DNA from: Scylla paramamosain
Taxonomy: Eukaryota > Arthropoda > Malacostraca > Decapoda > Portunidae
Length of the DNA stretch: 64,000 nt
Direction: 5' to 3'
NCBI RefSeq assembly: GCF_035594125.1
Contig: NC_087158.1
Span: 6,002,501 to 6,066,500, forward strand
Shown piece after piece: positions 34,110 through 45,814 of the stretch (positions are counted from its first letter, which is position 1; each line of letters starts with the position of its first letter). Both the position numbers and the translations under genes were made by a program. The notes under the pieces are model-generated. The model was not told the DNA's origin. It ran no database searches and was given only the letters and a program-made list of their open reading frames with translations.

Positions 34110-37100
34110 GATGCCAAAATTCTGGGAAAATTCTAAGCTATTATATGATAAAAAAAATTATCAAAAAAGCTAATTTTATCTTTTCTTTCGGACTGTTATA
34201 TACCAAACCCTAAAGTGCATGCAAAGCCTCCTATATGAGGAAATTAAACGACCTTAAAAGAAATCTGTCTTTTGATTTTTTTTCGTACTAAACCCTAAAC
34301 TGCATGCAAAGCCTGTTATACAAGGAAATTAAACGACCTTACCAGATATCTGTCTTTTGAGTGTTTTTCAGCATTTTAGGCACCAAAATGATAACTAATA
34401 AGGAACTCACTTTATATGGGAATCCAAAACAAAATTACTGAAAACGTGTCTTCCCAGTGTTTTACGTAGAAAAACGCTAAAATGGATGCAAACCTACCAA
34501 TATCAAAAAATATAAAAAACATTACCAAAAAGGTATATTTTGAGTGTTTTCCAGCTTGGTACCTACAAAAAAAAAACGCTAAAATTGATACAAAGCACTC
34601 TATATTGGGAAACAAAGGGACATTGCGAGAAAAGTGTATAATGAGTGTATTATAGTTCAAAAGAACAACAAGGCAAAAAACGCAAAAACTCGTGTATATG
34701 GAGATGTTTCCTAGATACCAAAATGCTGAAACTCATGAATAGCATTCTTAATCGAGAAACAAAACATTACCAAATTCGTGTATTTAGAGTGTTTTTCATA
34801 TTCTTAGTTACCAAAAATCCAAATTTCATGCGAAACCAGATTTATGTGGGAAAACATGACATTTCCAGAAAAAAATGTCTTTTGAGTGTTTTTGAGCGTG
34901 ATAGGCAATAAAGCACTAAAAAGCTGGTCAATCACTTTTGATTGGAATAAAACCAATTTTTTCCAAGAACTTGCCTTTAAATGTTTTTGAGCTCCTTATA
35001 TACCAAACCGCTAAAACACATGCAAAACAAACTTTATGGAAAAAACATAATAACATTACCAAAAACATGTAATTTAGGTTTTTTTTTATCATGTTATCTA
35101 TAAAAACGCTTAAATACATGCAAAGAACATTATGTTTGGGAAACAAAAGGAAATTGCGAGAAACGTGTATTATGAGTGTTTTTTTTTTTTAAGTTCCTTA
35201 AGTACCAAAAAGCTAAAACCCAGAAATAACACTCTTTATTTAGAAAAAAAAAATTATATAAACAAAAGAATATTATCAAAAAAGTTAATTTTAGCTTATT
35301 TTTTCGGACTCTTATGTAACAAACCCTAAAGTGCATGCAAAGCCTCCTATTTGAGGAAATTAAACGACCTTACTAGAAATCAGTCTTTTGAGTGTTTTTC
35401 AGCATGTTAGTCACCAAAACGATAAATAATAAGGAACTCACTCTGTATGGGAATCCTAAAACAAAATTACTGAAAATGTTTCTTCTCAGTGTTTTACGTA
35501 GATAAACGCAAAACTCGTGTATATAAAGAAGTTTCCTAGATACCAAAATGCTGAAACTCATGAATAACAATCTTAATTGAGAAACAGAACAACCTTAGCA
35601 AATGCGTGTATTTTGAGTGTTTTTCATATTCCTAGTTAGCAATACCCAAAATAGCATGCAAAACTAGCTTTATGAGGGAAAAAATGACATTACCAGAAGT
35701 GTCTTTTAATTGTTTTTGAGCATGTTAGGCAATGAAGTACTAAAAAGAAGGGCAATCACATTACATGGGAATAAAAGCAACTTTTACCAAGAACTTGCCA
35801 ATATGTGTTTTTGAGCTCCTTACATACCAAACCGCTAAAACGCATAGAAAACAAACTTAATGGAAAAACAGAATAACGTAACCAAAAACATGTATTTTGA
35901 GTGTTTTTGATAATGGTATCTATAAAAACGCTTAAATACATGCAAAGAACCATATGTTTGAGAAACGTAAGGACATTACGAGAAACGTGTATTATGGGTG
36001 TTTTTAAGTTCCTCAAACATCAAAAAGCTAAAACCCACAAATAACACCTCGTTATTTAGAAAAAAATAAATAAATAAATAAAAAAAATAAATAAATAAAA
36101 TGATTTTCTTTTTTTTTGTTTTTCACCTTCATAGGTACCGAGATTAGGGCAATTATATGATAAGAGAATATTATAAAAAAAAGTTGATATTAGCTTTTTT
36201 TCGGGCTGTTATGTACCAAACACTAAAGTGCATGCAAGGCCTCCCATATGAGGAAATTAAATGACCTTACCAAAAATCTGTCTTTTGAGTGTTTTTCAGC
36301 ATGTTAGGCACCAAAATGATAACTAATAAGGAACTCACTCTATATGGCAAACCAAAATAAAATTACTGAATACGTGTCTTCTCAGTGTTTTACGGAGAAA
36401 AACGCTAAAACGGATGCAAACTAACCAATATCAAGAAGTAGAAAAACATTACCAAAAACGTATATTTTGAGTGTTTTTGAGCTTGTTACCTACAAAAAAA
36501 CGCGAAAATTGATACAAATTGGGAAACAAAGGGTCATTGCGAGAAAAGTGTATAATGAATGTTTTATAGTTCAAAAGAACCACAAGGCAAAAAACGCAAA
36601 AACTCGTGTATATGGAGAAGTCTCCTAGATACCAAAATGTTGAATCTCATGAATAACACTCTTAATTGAGAAACAGAACAACTTTACTAAATGCGTGTAT
36701 TTTGAGTGCTTTTCACATTCTTAGTTACCAAAATCCCAAATTGCATGCGAAACCAGCTTTATGTGCGAAAAAAATGACATTACCAGAAAAGTGTCTTTTG
36801 TGTGTTTTTGAGCGTGATAGGCAATAAAGGACTAAAAAGCAGGGGAATCACTTTACATGGCAATAAAATGAATTTTTACTAAGAACTTGGCTTTAAGTGT
36901 TTTGAGCTTCCTATATACCAAAACGCTAAAACACATGCAAAACACACTTTATGGAGAAAGAGGATAACATTACTAAAAAACATATATTTTGAGTGTTTTT
37001 GATCATGTTACCAATAAAAACGCTTAAATACATGCAAAGAACCCTATTTTTGGGAAACGAAAGGACATTACGAGAAACGTGTATTATGAGTGTTTTTAAG

Positions 37101-40100
37101 ATCATTATTTACCAAAAAGCTAAAAGCCACAAATAACACTCTTTATTGAGAAAAAATAAATAAATAAACAAAAAAGACGATATTTTTTTTCTTTTCATTT
37201 TCATCTTCACAGGTACCGAGATGCCAAAATTTGGGCAAAATTCAGGAAATTATAAGTCAATTATCAAAAAAGTTAATTTTAGCTTTTTTTTTCGTACTGT
37301 TATGAACCAAACCCTAAAGTGCATGTAAAGCCACCTATATGGGAAAATTAAACGTTTTTTTCAGAAAACTGTCTTTAAAGTGTTTTTCAGCTTGTTAGGC
37401 ACCATAACGGTAAATTACATGAGAGTACATTTTTAGTGTTTTTGTGCTTGTTACCTACAAAAAACGCGAAAATGGATGCAAAGCACTCCCTATTGGGAAA
37501 CAAAAGGACTTTACGAGAAAGGTGTATAATGAGTGTCTTATTTTTTTTGAGCAAAAGAACTTGTGGTTCACAAGAACCACAAGGCAAAAAACGCAAAAAC
37601 TCGTGTATATAAAGAAGTTTCTTAGATACCAAAATGCTGAAACTCATGAATAACAATATTAATTGAGAAACAGAACAACCTTACCAAATGCGTGTATTTT
37701 GAGTATTTTTCGTATTCTTTGCAAAACCCCAAATAGCACGTGAAACTGCGTTGGAAAAAAAATGACATTACCAGAAGTGTCTTTTGAGTGATTTTGAGCG
37801 TGTTAGGCAATAAATCACAAAAAAAAAAAAAAAACAGGGCAATCACATTACATGGGAATAAAACCAAATTTTACCAAGAACTTGCCTTGAAGTGTTTTTG
37901 ACCTCCTTACAAACCAAAACGCTAAAACGCATGCAAAAAAAACTCATTTATGGAGAAGCAGAATAACATTACTAAAAACATGTGTTTTAAGTGTTTTTGT
38001 TCATGTTACCTACAAAAACGCTTAAATACATGCAAAGAACCCTATGTTTTGGAAATGATAGGACATTACGAGAAACGTGTATTAGGACCGTTTTTAAGTT
38101 CCTTAAGTACCAAAACGTTAAAACCCACAAATAACACTCTTTATAGAGAAAAAAAAAATAAATAAATAGCTTTTTTTTATATTGATTTTCTTAGGTACCA
38201 AGATGCCAAAATTCAGAACAAATTACGGGAATTTAAGTGGAAAAAAGAACATTATCAAAAAAGTTAATTATAGCTCTTTTTCGGACTTTTATGTACCAAA
38301 CTCTAAAGTGCATGCCACCTATATAAAGAAGTTAAACGACTTTACCTGAAACCTGTCTTTTCAGTGTTTTTCAGCATGTTAGGCACTAAAACGATGAATA
38401 ATATGGAAGTCAGTCGAGTAGTGAATCCAAAACAAAATTACTGAAAACGTGTCTTTTAAGTGTTTTACGTAGAAAAACGCTAAAACGGATGCAAACCAAC
38501 AAATATGAAGAAACAGAATAACATTACCAAAATGTGTTTTTGAGCTTTTTACCTACAAAAAACGCGCAAATGGATGGAAAGCACTCTATATTACTATAAG
38601 TGTTTATAAGTTCCTTAAGTACCAAAAAGCTAAAACCCACAAAAAACACTCTTTATAGAGAAAAAAAAAAAAAAAAATAAAAAAATAGCATTTTTTTTTA
38701 TTGATCTTCACAGGTACCGAAATGCCAAAATTCTGGCAAAATTCTGGAAAATTACGTGAAAAAAGAATATTATGAAAAATTTAATGTTATCTTTTTTTCG
38801 GACTGTTATGTACCAAACCCTAAAGTGTATGGAAAGCCAGCTATATGGGGAAATTAAACGACTTTACAAGAAACCTGTCTTTTGAGTGTTTTTCATTATG
38901 TTAGGCACCAAAACGATAAATATCATGGAAGTCACTCTATATGGGAATCCAAAACAAAATTACTGAAAACGTGTCTTTTCTGTGTTTTACGTAGAAGAAC
39001 GCTAAAACGGATGGAAACCAACCAATATGAAGAAATATTACCAAAAAGTTATATTTTGAGTTTTTTTGATCATGTTACCTATAAAAACGCTTAAATACAT
39101 ACAGAGAATCTTATCTTTACGAAAGAAAAGGACATTACGAGAAACGAGTATTATGAGTGTTTTTACGTTCCTTAAGTTTAGACTAAAAAGCTTAAACCCA
39201 CAAATAACACTCTCTATAGAGAAAAAAATAAATAAATAAATGAAAAAAGAGGATTTTTTTTTTCTTGTTATTGATCTTCATAGGTACCAAGATGCCAAAA
39301 TTCTGGCAAAATTCAGGGAAGTTATGTGAAAAAAGAATATCAAAAAAGTTAATTTTAGCTTTTTTTTTTCAGACTGTTATGTACCAAACCCTAAAGTGCA
39401 TATAGGGAAATTAAACGACTTTACCTGAAACCTGTCTTTTGCCTGTTTTTCAGTATGTTAGGCACCAAAACAATAAATAATAAGGAAGTCACTCTGTATG
39501 GGAATCCAAAACAAAATTACTGAAAACGTGTCTTTTCAGTGTTTTACGTAGAAAAACGCTAAAACGAATGGAAATCAACCATTATCATGAAATAGAATAA
39601 TATTTCCAAAAAGGTATTTTTTGTGTTTTTGAGCGCAAATGGATGCAAATCTCTCTATATTGGGAAACAAAAGGACATTACGAGAAACGTTTATAATGAG
39701 TGTTTTATAGTTTCACAAGAACCACAAGGCAAAACAAGCAAAAACTCGTGTATATGGAGATGTTTCTTAGATACCAAAATGCTGAAATTCATGAATAACA
39801 CTCTTAATTGAGAAACAGAACAACCTTACCAAATGCGTGTATTTTGAGTGTTTTTCTCATTCTTAGTTACCAAAATCCGAAATTACATGCGAAACTAGCT
39901 TTATGTGGGAAATAAATGACGTTACCAGAAAAAAAAAAAGTGTCTTTTGAGTGTTTTTGAGCGTGTTAGGCAATAAAGCACAAAAAAGCAGGGCACTGAC
40001 ATTACATGGGAATAAAACCAAGAACTTGTCTTTAAGTGTTTGTCAGCTCCTTACATACCAAAACGCTAAAATGCATGCAAAACACCCTTTATGGGGAAAC

Positions 40101-41182
40101 AAAATAACATTACGAAAAACATGAATTTTCAGTGTTTTTGATCTGTTACGTATAAAAACAGTCAAATACATGCAAAGAACCCTATGTTTGGGAAACGAAA
40201 GAACATTACGAGAAACGTGTATTATGAGTGTTTTTAAGTTCCTTAAGTACGAAAAGAGTTAAAACCCACAAATAACACTCTTTATAGAGAAAATAAATCA
40301 ATAAATAAAAACTAGGATTTTTTTTTTTTGTTATTTATCTTCATAGGTACCGAGATGCCAAAATTCTGGCAAAATTCAGGGAAATTATGTGAAAAAATAA
40401 TATTATGAAAAAAGTTAATTTTAGCTTTTTTTTTTCGGACTGTTATGTACCAAACCGTAAAGTGTATGCAAAGCCACCTACATGAGGAAATTAAACGACT
40501 TTACCAGATACCTGTCTTTTGAGTGTTTTTCAGCAAGTTAGGCACCAAAACGATAAATAATATGGAAGTCACTCTATATGGGAATCGAAAACAAAATTAC
40601 TGAAAACGTGTCTTTTTAGTGTTTTACTTAGAAAAAACATTAAAACGGATGCAAACCAACCAATATGAAGAAATAGAATAATATTACTAAAAAAGTTATA
40701 TTTTGAGTGTTTTTGAGCTTGTTACCTACAGAAAACGCGAAAATAGTTGCAAAGCACTCTATACTGGGAAAGAAAAGGACATTACGAGAAACGTGTATAA
40801 TGAGTGTTCTATGGTTGCACAAGAACCACAAGGCAAAACACGCAAAAACTCGTGTATATGGAGATGTTTCTTAGATACCAAAATGCTGAAATTCATGAAT
40901 AACACTCTTAATTGAGAAACCTTACAAAATGGGTGTATTTTGAATCTTTTTAACATTCTTACTTAATAAAACCCCAAATTGCATTCGAAACTAGCTTTAT
41001 GTGTGAAAAAAAAAATATTACCAGAAAAGTGTCTTTTGAGTTTTTTTGAGCGTGTTAGACAATAAAACACTAAAAAGCAGTGCAATCACATTACATGGGA
41101 ATAAAACCAACTTTTACCAATAACTTGTCTTTAAGTGTTTTTAAGCTCCTTACATACGAAAACGCTAAAACGCATACAAAAC

Positions 41183-43766
41183 AAGTATTTTGAGTGTTTT
41201 GTAAGATTGTTACGTAAAAAAACGCCTAAATGAATCGGGAATACCCTATATGGGAAAAATTAAAAGACATTACGAGAAACGTGTATTATAAGTGTTTTTT
41301 TTTATTTTCTTAGTATCAAAAGGGTAAAACGCATGAAAAGCACTCTATATGGAGAAACAGAATAATACTGCCATAAAAAAAAAACGTGCATTTTGAGTGT
41401 TATGACATTGTTAGTTACCAAAAAGCCAAAATTCAAGCAAAGACCCATATATAGATATATAAAACGACTTTAAAAACGTATGAAAATACCATATATAGAG
41501 AAACAGAATACATTAACCAAAAACGTGTATTTTGCGTTTTTTTTTTTTTAAGCTTATTATGTACAAAATTGCCTGTCATCAAACAAGTCACCCTGCATAT
41601 GGAAATAAAAAGTACATTACGAGAAACGTTTGTTACGTGTTTTTTTTTTTTATTACTTTCTTAAGTACCAAATCAGTACTTCAATAGTGCTCTGAAGAAA
41701 AAGAACAAACTTACCAAAAAGGGGTATTTTTTACATTGATAATTACCAAAACGCCAACATTCATGTAAAGCAACCTATATGAAGAAACGAAATTAAATCA
41801 CTAGCAACTTGTCTTTTATTTTTTGAGCGTGTTTGGCACCAAATCAGTAAGAATCAACGAAATCACCCCATAGGGGAATACAAAACAACTTTACTAAAAC
41901 GTGTCTTTAGAGTGTTTTTTTTTAGGTTCTTACGAACTAAAATGTCAAAATAAATGCAAACACCCTGTTAGGTATAAAAGTACCAAAAACAGCCTATATG
42001 AGGAAACGAAAGGACATGACAAAAAACGTGTATTATGAGTTTATTTTTTAGCTTCTCAGGTACCAAAAGGGAAAAATGGAGAAAGAAAAAACAGTACCAA
42101 AATCGTGTAATTTGATTTTTTTTCACATTGTCAGGTAGCAAAACACGATAATGCTTGCTCGCTATACGAGAAAATTAACCAACAATGTAAGAAATGTGTT
42201 TTATGTGTTTTTCAGCGTGTTAGGCACGAAAACGCTAAATAGCATGGAAAGCACCTTATATAGAAATGCAAAATAATAAGCATGTCTTTTAAGTGTTTTA
42301 AAATTTTTACGTTCCAAAACGCTAAAACACGTGCAACAAACAAGAATTTTTTTTTTTTTTTTTTTTTTTTTTACGTCTAGTTTCCCTAGTCCGTTAGGGC
42401 TGAGACGGTGCCTCCTGATGAAGGACTTTTGGATTTGGCATTTGGGAACCGTTACCCCGAGTGGATGCCCTTCCTACCCTCGGACCGTAGCCAGGATTCG
42501 AACCCGTGCGCCTGATGACCACTTGGCCCCCCAAAGCGCGCGCGGTGCCACTGTACCACGGCGGCTCCATGTGCAACAAACACGAATAATCTTACCAAAT
42601 AGAAAAAAACATTATCAAAAACGTGTATTTTGAGTCTTTTTGAGTCTGTTACGTACATCATCTTAAAAATGCATGTAAAGCACCCTGTATGAGGAAACGA
42701 TAGGACATTACCAGAAACGTGCATTATCAGAGTTTTGAGTCTCTTAGGTACCAAACACTAAACCGCCTGAATGAAAATGATATTCTATATCTCTTAATAG
42801 AGAAACATAACTTTACCAAAAACGTGTTTTTGAGTGGGGTTTTTTTTCCTTTTTATGTACCAAAACGTCAAAATACATACGAAGCATCCTATATGGGAAA
42901 TGGAAAGACATTTGGAGAAACAAGTTTTATTTGTGTTTTTGAGCTTCCTAAGTAAACTTCCTAAGTACCAAAACGCTAAAAAGGATGAATAGCACACTAT
43001 ATAGAGAAAAAGAACAACATTACCTAAAATCTTTATTTTGAGCGTTTTTCACATTATGTAGCAAAACATCATAATGCATGCAGATCCCTATATGAAGAAG
43101 CAAAACGATATTACAGGAAACGTGTCTTTTGAGTGTTTACTTGAGTGTTAGAATCAAAATGCTAAAAAGCATTGAAAGCACCCTATTTGGCAATATAAAA
43201 ATAACATTACCAAGAAAGTATCTTTAGAATGTTTTTCACCTTCTAACATCCGAAATCGCTGAAAAGCATGCAAAACAACATTTACGGAGAAACAAATTAA
43301 CATTACCAAAAACTTGTATTTTGATTGTTTTTGTGCTTGTTAAGTATAAAAGTGCCAAATTACACGCAAAGCATCCTACATGGAGAAAACAAAGGACATT
43401 ACGAGAAAAGTGTATTATGAAAGATTTTGAGCTTTTTAGGTACCCAGACTCAAAAACACATGATTAGAACTTTATATGGAAAAACAACTCTACCGAAAAC
43501 TTTTACTTAAACTTTTTTTTTTCATATTGTTAAGTACCAAAAGACAAAATGCATTGGAAGCCCCTTTTATCGGGAAACGAAACGACATTATCATCAACGT
43601 GTAATTTGAGTGTTTTTCAACGTGTTAGATACAAAAACGCTGAAAAGCATGGAAAGCGCTCCATAAAGGAATACAAAATAACTTTACTAAAAACGTGTTT
43701 TAAAGGTTCTTATGTACAGAAACGCTAAAACTCAAGCAAAACACCCTTTATAGAGAAGCGAAATAA
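41183..43766 (+). repeat. Divergent satellite, proximal part of duplicated block copy A
   Basis: Monomers here diverge strongly from the HOR array and from each other, and the sequence aligns collinearly with 56,867-59,206. The junction with the HOR array is abrupt, inside a monomer-10-like sequence at about 41,180. A SINE interrupts it at 42,347-42,570. Confidence 0.8.
42347..42570 (-). mobile_element. tRNA-derived SINE with poly-A tail
   Basis: On the minus strand the element begins GGAGCCGCCGTGGTACAGTG. It has a pol III box A TGGTACAGTGG (42,558-42,548) and a box B GGTTCGAATCC (42,504-42,494) at tRNA-like spacing, then a body of about 120 nt and a tail of about 26 A (the T run at 42,347-42,372). 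It is flanked by 16-bp target-site duplications GTGCAACAAACAAGAA (42,331-42,346) and GTGCAACAAACACGAA (42,571-42,586), one mismatch apart. The homologous place at 58,023-58,038 has a single copy and no element. SINEs of this type are mobilised by LINE enzymes. The family is not identified. Confidence 0.9.
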
Positions 43767-45814
43767 ATATTTCGTTGATAAATTACATTTAGGACAGTTA
43801 GGGAATATCCCTTACAGAAGAATAAGATCGCAGAAGAATGATCCTAAATGGATGACTGAGGTTAAAACATTACATAGGGCGAAAAAGAAGTATATATGAG
43901 ATTAAAGACAGGGGAAGTGGTTTTAAGGCCATAATATAATGAATTAGAAAAGTCAGGAGTTTAACAAGGAAAGCTAAAAATAGTTATGAATTAAAGGTAG
44001 CCAGCCAAGCGAAGATCGACCCCAAGGATTTTGTTAGGCATATAAGACGAAGAATAGAGAAACAATAGTTCCTTAAAGACAGCAGAATGGGACCTGCTTA
44101 ATTGTTGGGAGGAGATTAGTAAAATTGTGAACGAGTATTTTTTAACTGACTTTGCCCAGGAAAACATGCAGGATTTGCCGAATAGTGACAAGATATTTAG
44201 AGTAGAAGAAAATGAGAAGCTGACAGATATTACCATAACTAAAGAGATAGTGGAACAGGAGATACACAAGCTGAAAAGTTCAAGCCACCAGGACCAGATG
44301 AAATATATTCCAGAGTATTTAAGAATTGAGAAAAGGTTATAAGTAATCTGTCAGTTTCTGTCCTTAGGAAATCACTTTAGTCATGTGAAGTATCGGTAAT
44401 GTGGAGGCAGGCAAATATAGTACCTACCTTTAAGAAAGGAGAAAAAAAAAAATTAACGTCTAATTATAGACCTGTCAGCTTAATTTCTGTTGAATGTAAA
44501 ATAATGGAGTCAATAATAGCGAAGGACATTTAAGAGCATTTAGACAAACATAACTTGATAAATCAGTTACAGCATGGCTTCACGAAGGGGGAGTCTTACC
44601 TGACAAACTTGATAAGTTTATACAGTAAAGTTTACCAGGCGGAAGATAATGGTGATAGTTATGGCATCCTATATCAGGACTTTAGTAAAGCGTTTGACAA
44701 GATACCCCATCAGAGGCTACTGAGAAAGGTTAGGGCGCACGAGAGAGATGAGGTGTTTAGATTGGATAAGGTCATGGCTAAGCGGCAGGCGACAGAGTGT
44801 TGTAATAAACGGCTCTAAATCCGAGTGGGGTCAAGTAATTATTAGGGTGACAAAGGGATTATTAGTATTAGGGCTGATGTTGTTTGTATTATATGTCAAT
44901 GACTTGGATAGTGGAATTAGTAGTGTTGTTAGTAAATTTGCGTATGACACGAGAATATGTAGATTAATTAGGTCAGAATCGCATACCATCGCCTTGCACT
45001 CAGATTTGGATAGGATAAACGAATGGACAGACAGATGGCAAATGCATTTTAATATCAACAAATGCAAAGCACTTAGCGTAAGTAGAAGAAAACCACACAG
45101 TAGTTACACAATGAACAACCAAGTTCTGGTAGGTTCAGGGTAAGAAAAAGATTTGAGATTTAAAGTTAGCTCTGAACTCCGTCTAAGAAAGCAATGCAAA
45201 GAGGCCAGAAACAAAGCAAATAGTGTATTATGATTAATTTTCAGGAATGCTAAAAGTAGAACACCCGAAGTAATATTAAAGTTACATTTGGCGCTAGTCA
45301 GACTACGCTGTCCAATTCTGGTCACCACATCACAGGAAGGATAAAGGTCTATTAGAATCAGTACAGAGGAGAATGACTAAAAGGATACAGGGGATGAGGA
45401 GTATTCCTTACGAAGCGAGATTCAAGCTGTTAAATTTACATTATTTAGAGAGACATAGGTTAAGAGTTGGAGCTGATAGAAGTCTTTAAGTAGTACATGG
45501 GTTATAACAAGGGGAACATAAAGAAAATTCTTAGAATCTGTAACCATGATAGAACAAGAAAAACGGGTTCAAGCCTGAAATCTTGATGTTCAAAAAGGAG
45601 ACAGGAAGGAATTGGTCCTCAAATAGAGTAGTACATGATTAGAACGGACGTATTAATCAAGTTGTTAGTGCTGAGGCATTTGAGGACTGTAAGAAAAAAA
45701 TTACACATTTATGGATGGGGATGATAGGTGGAAATAAGTAGGCATATTTCATACAAGTACTGCCACGTGTAGGCCTGATGCCTTCTTGTAGATTTACTTA
45801 TTTTTTATGTTCTT
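43767..45814 (+). mobile_element. 5'-truncated CR1/jockey-like LINE, copy A
   Basis: A non-LTR retrotransposon fragment of about 2.05 kb sits between satellite pieces (CGAAATAA on the left, ATTACCAAAA on the right). It begins in the linker between endonuclease and reverse transcriptase and ends with GATGCCTTCTTG and a short TATGTTCTTAT terminus, as in CR1-group elements with short terminal repeats and no poly-A tail. Copy B at 59,207-61,258 has the same ends and the same satellite flanks, so both descend from one insertion. Confidence 0.85.
43830..45490 (+). pseudogene. LINE reverse transcriptase, copy A, inactive
   Basis: Pieces in changing plus frames follow the order of non-LTR reverse transcriptases. 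A linker with NDPKWMTEVK lies near 43,840 and a helical domain at 44,127-44,342. Then come QHGFTKGESYLTNL at 44,570, DFSKAFDK at 44,678-44,701, a WLSGRRQSVVINGSKSEWGQ segment near 44,780, YVNDLDSGISSVVSKFA, RWQMHFNINKCK near 45,040 and a C-terminal thumb region. The catalytic FADD box reads FAYD here (44,937-44,948), which removes one of the two metal-binding aspartates. An 11-bp deletion at about 45,300 relative to copy B adds a frameshift. Confidence 0.85.

Larger units (their letters stand above)
17555..41182 (+). repeat. Satellite array with a 12-monomer higher-order repeat of about 1.1 kb
   Basis: The marker box starting at GGTACCGAGATGCC (or variants) recurs at about 17,686, 19,025, 20,151, 21,283, 22,396, 24,104, 25,214, 26,330, 27,525, 28,665, 29,770, 30,877, 31,979, 32,966, 34,110, 36,133, 37,212, 38,193, 38,713, 39,283 and 40,347, mostly 1.10-1.14 kb apart. 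Each full unit holds eleven monomers of about 95 bp, one truncated monomer of about 53 bp (the CACAAGAACCACAAGGC piece), and one A-rich/T-rich spacer with TAAATAAATAAA followed by a T run. Monomers at the same unit position resemble each other more than their neighbours, the definition of a HOR. Irregularities are skips: 23,430 (unit jumps from monomer 12 to 7), about 35,255 and 35,510, and short units at 38,193-39,283. No genes, promoters or RNA genes were recognised. Confidence 0.88.

Noticed and set aside
17600..41100. Dozens of 60-150-codon frames in the satellite, often with similar peptides
   Set aside because: The similarity is that of the repeat units; composition is Lys/Asn/Phe-rich, frames differ between units and no conserved start or domain exists.
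17555..41182. CRISPR-like array because of short repeats at regular distance
   Set aside because: Repeats are about 95-bp tandem monomers without unique spacers; context is eukaryotic satellite.
42494..42570. A functional tRNA gene (box A and box B present)
   Set aside because: The anticodon arm does not fold into a proper tRNA, a SINE body and poly-A tail follow, and target-site duplications flank the whole unit.
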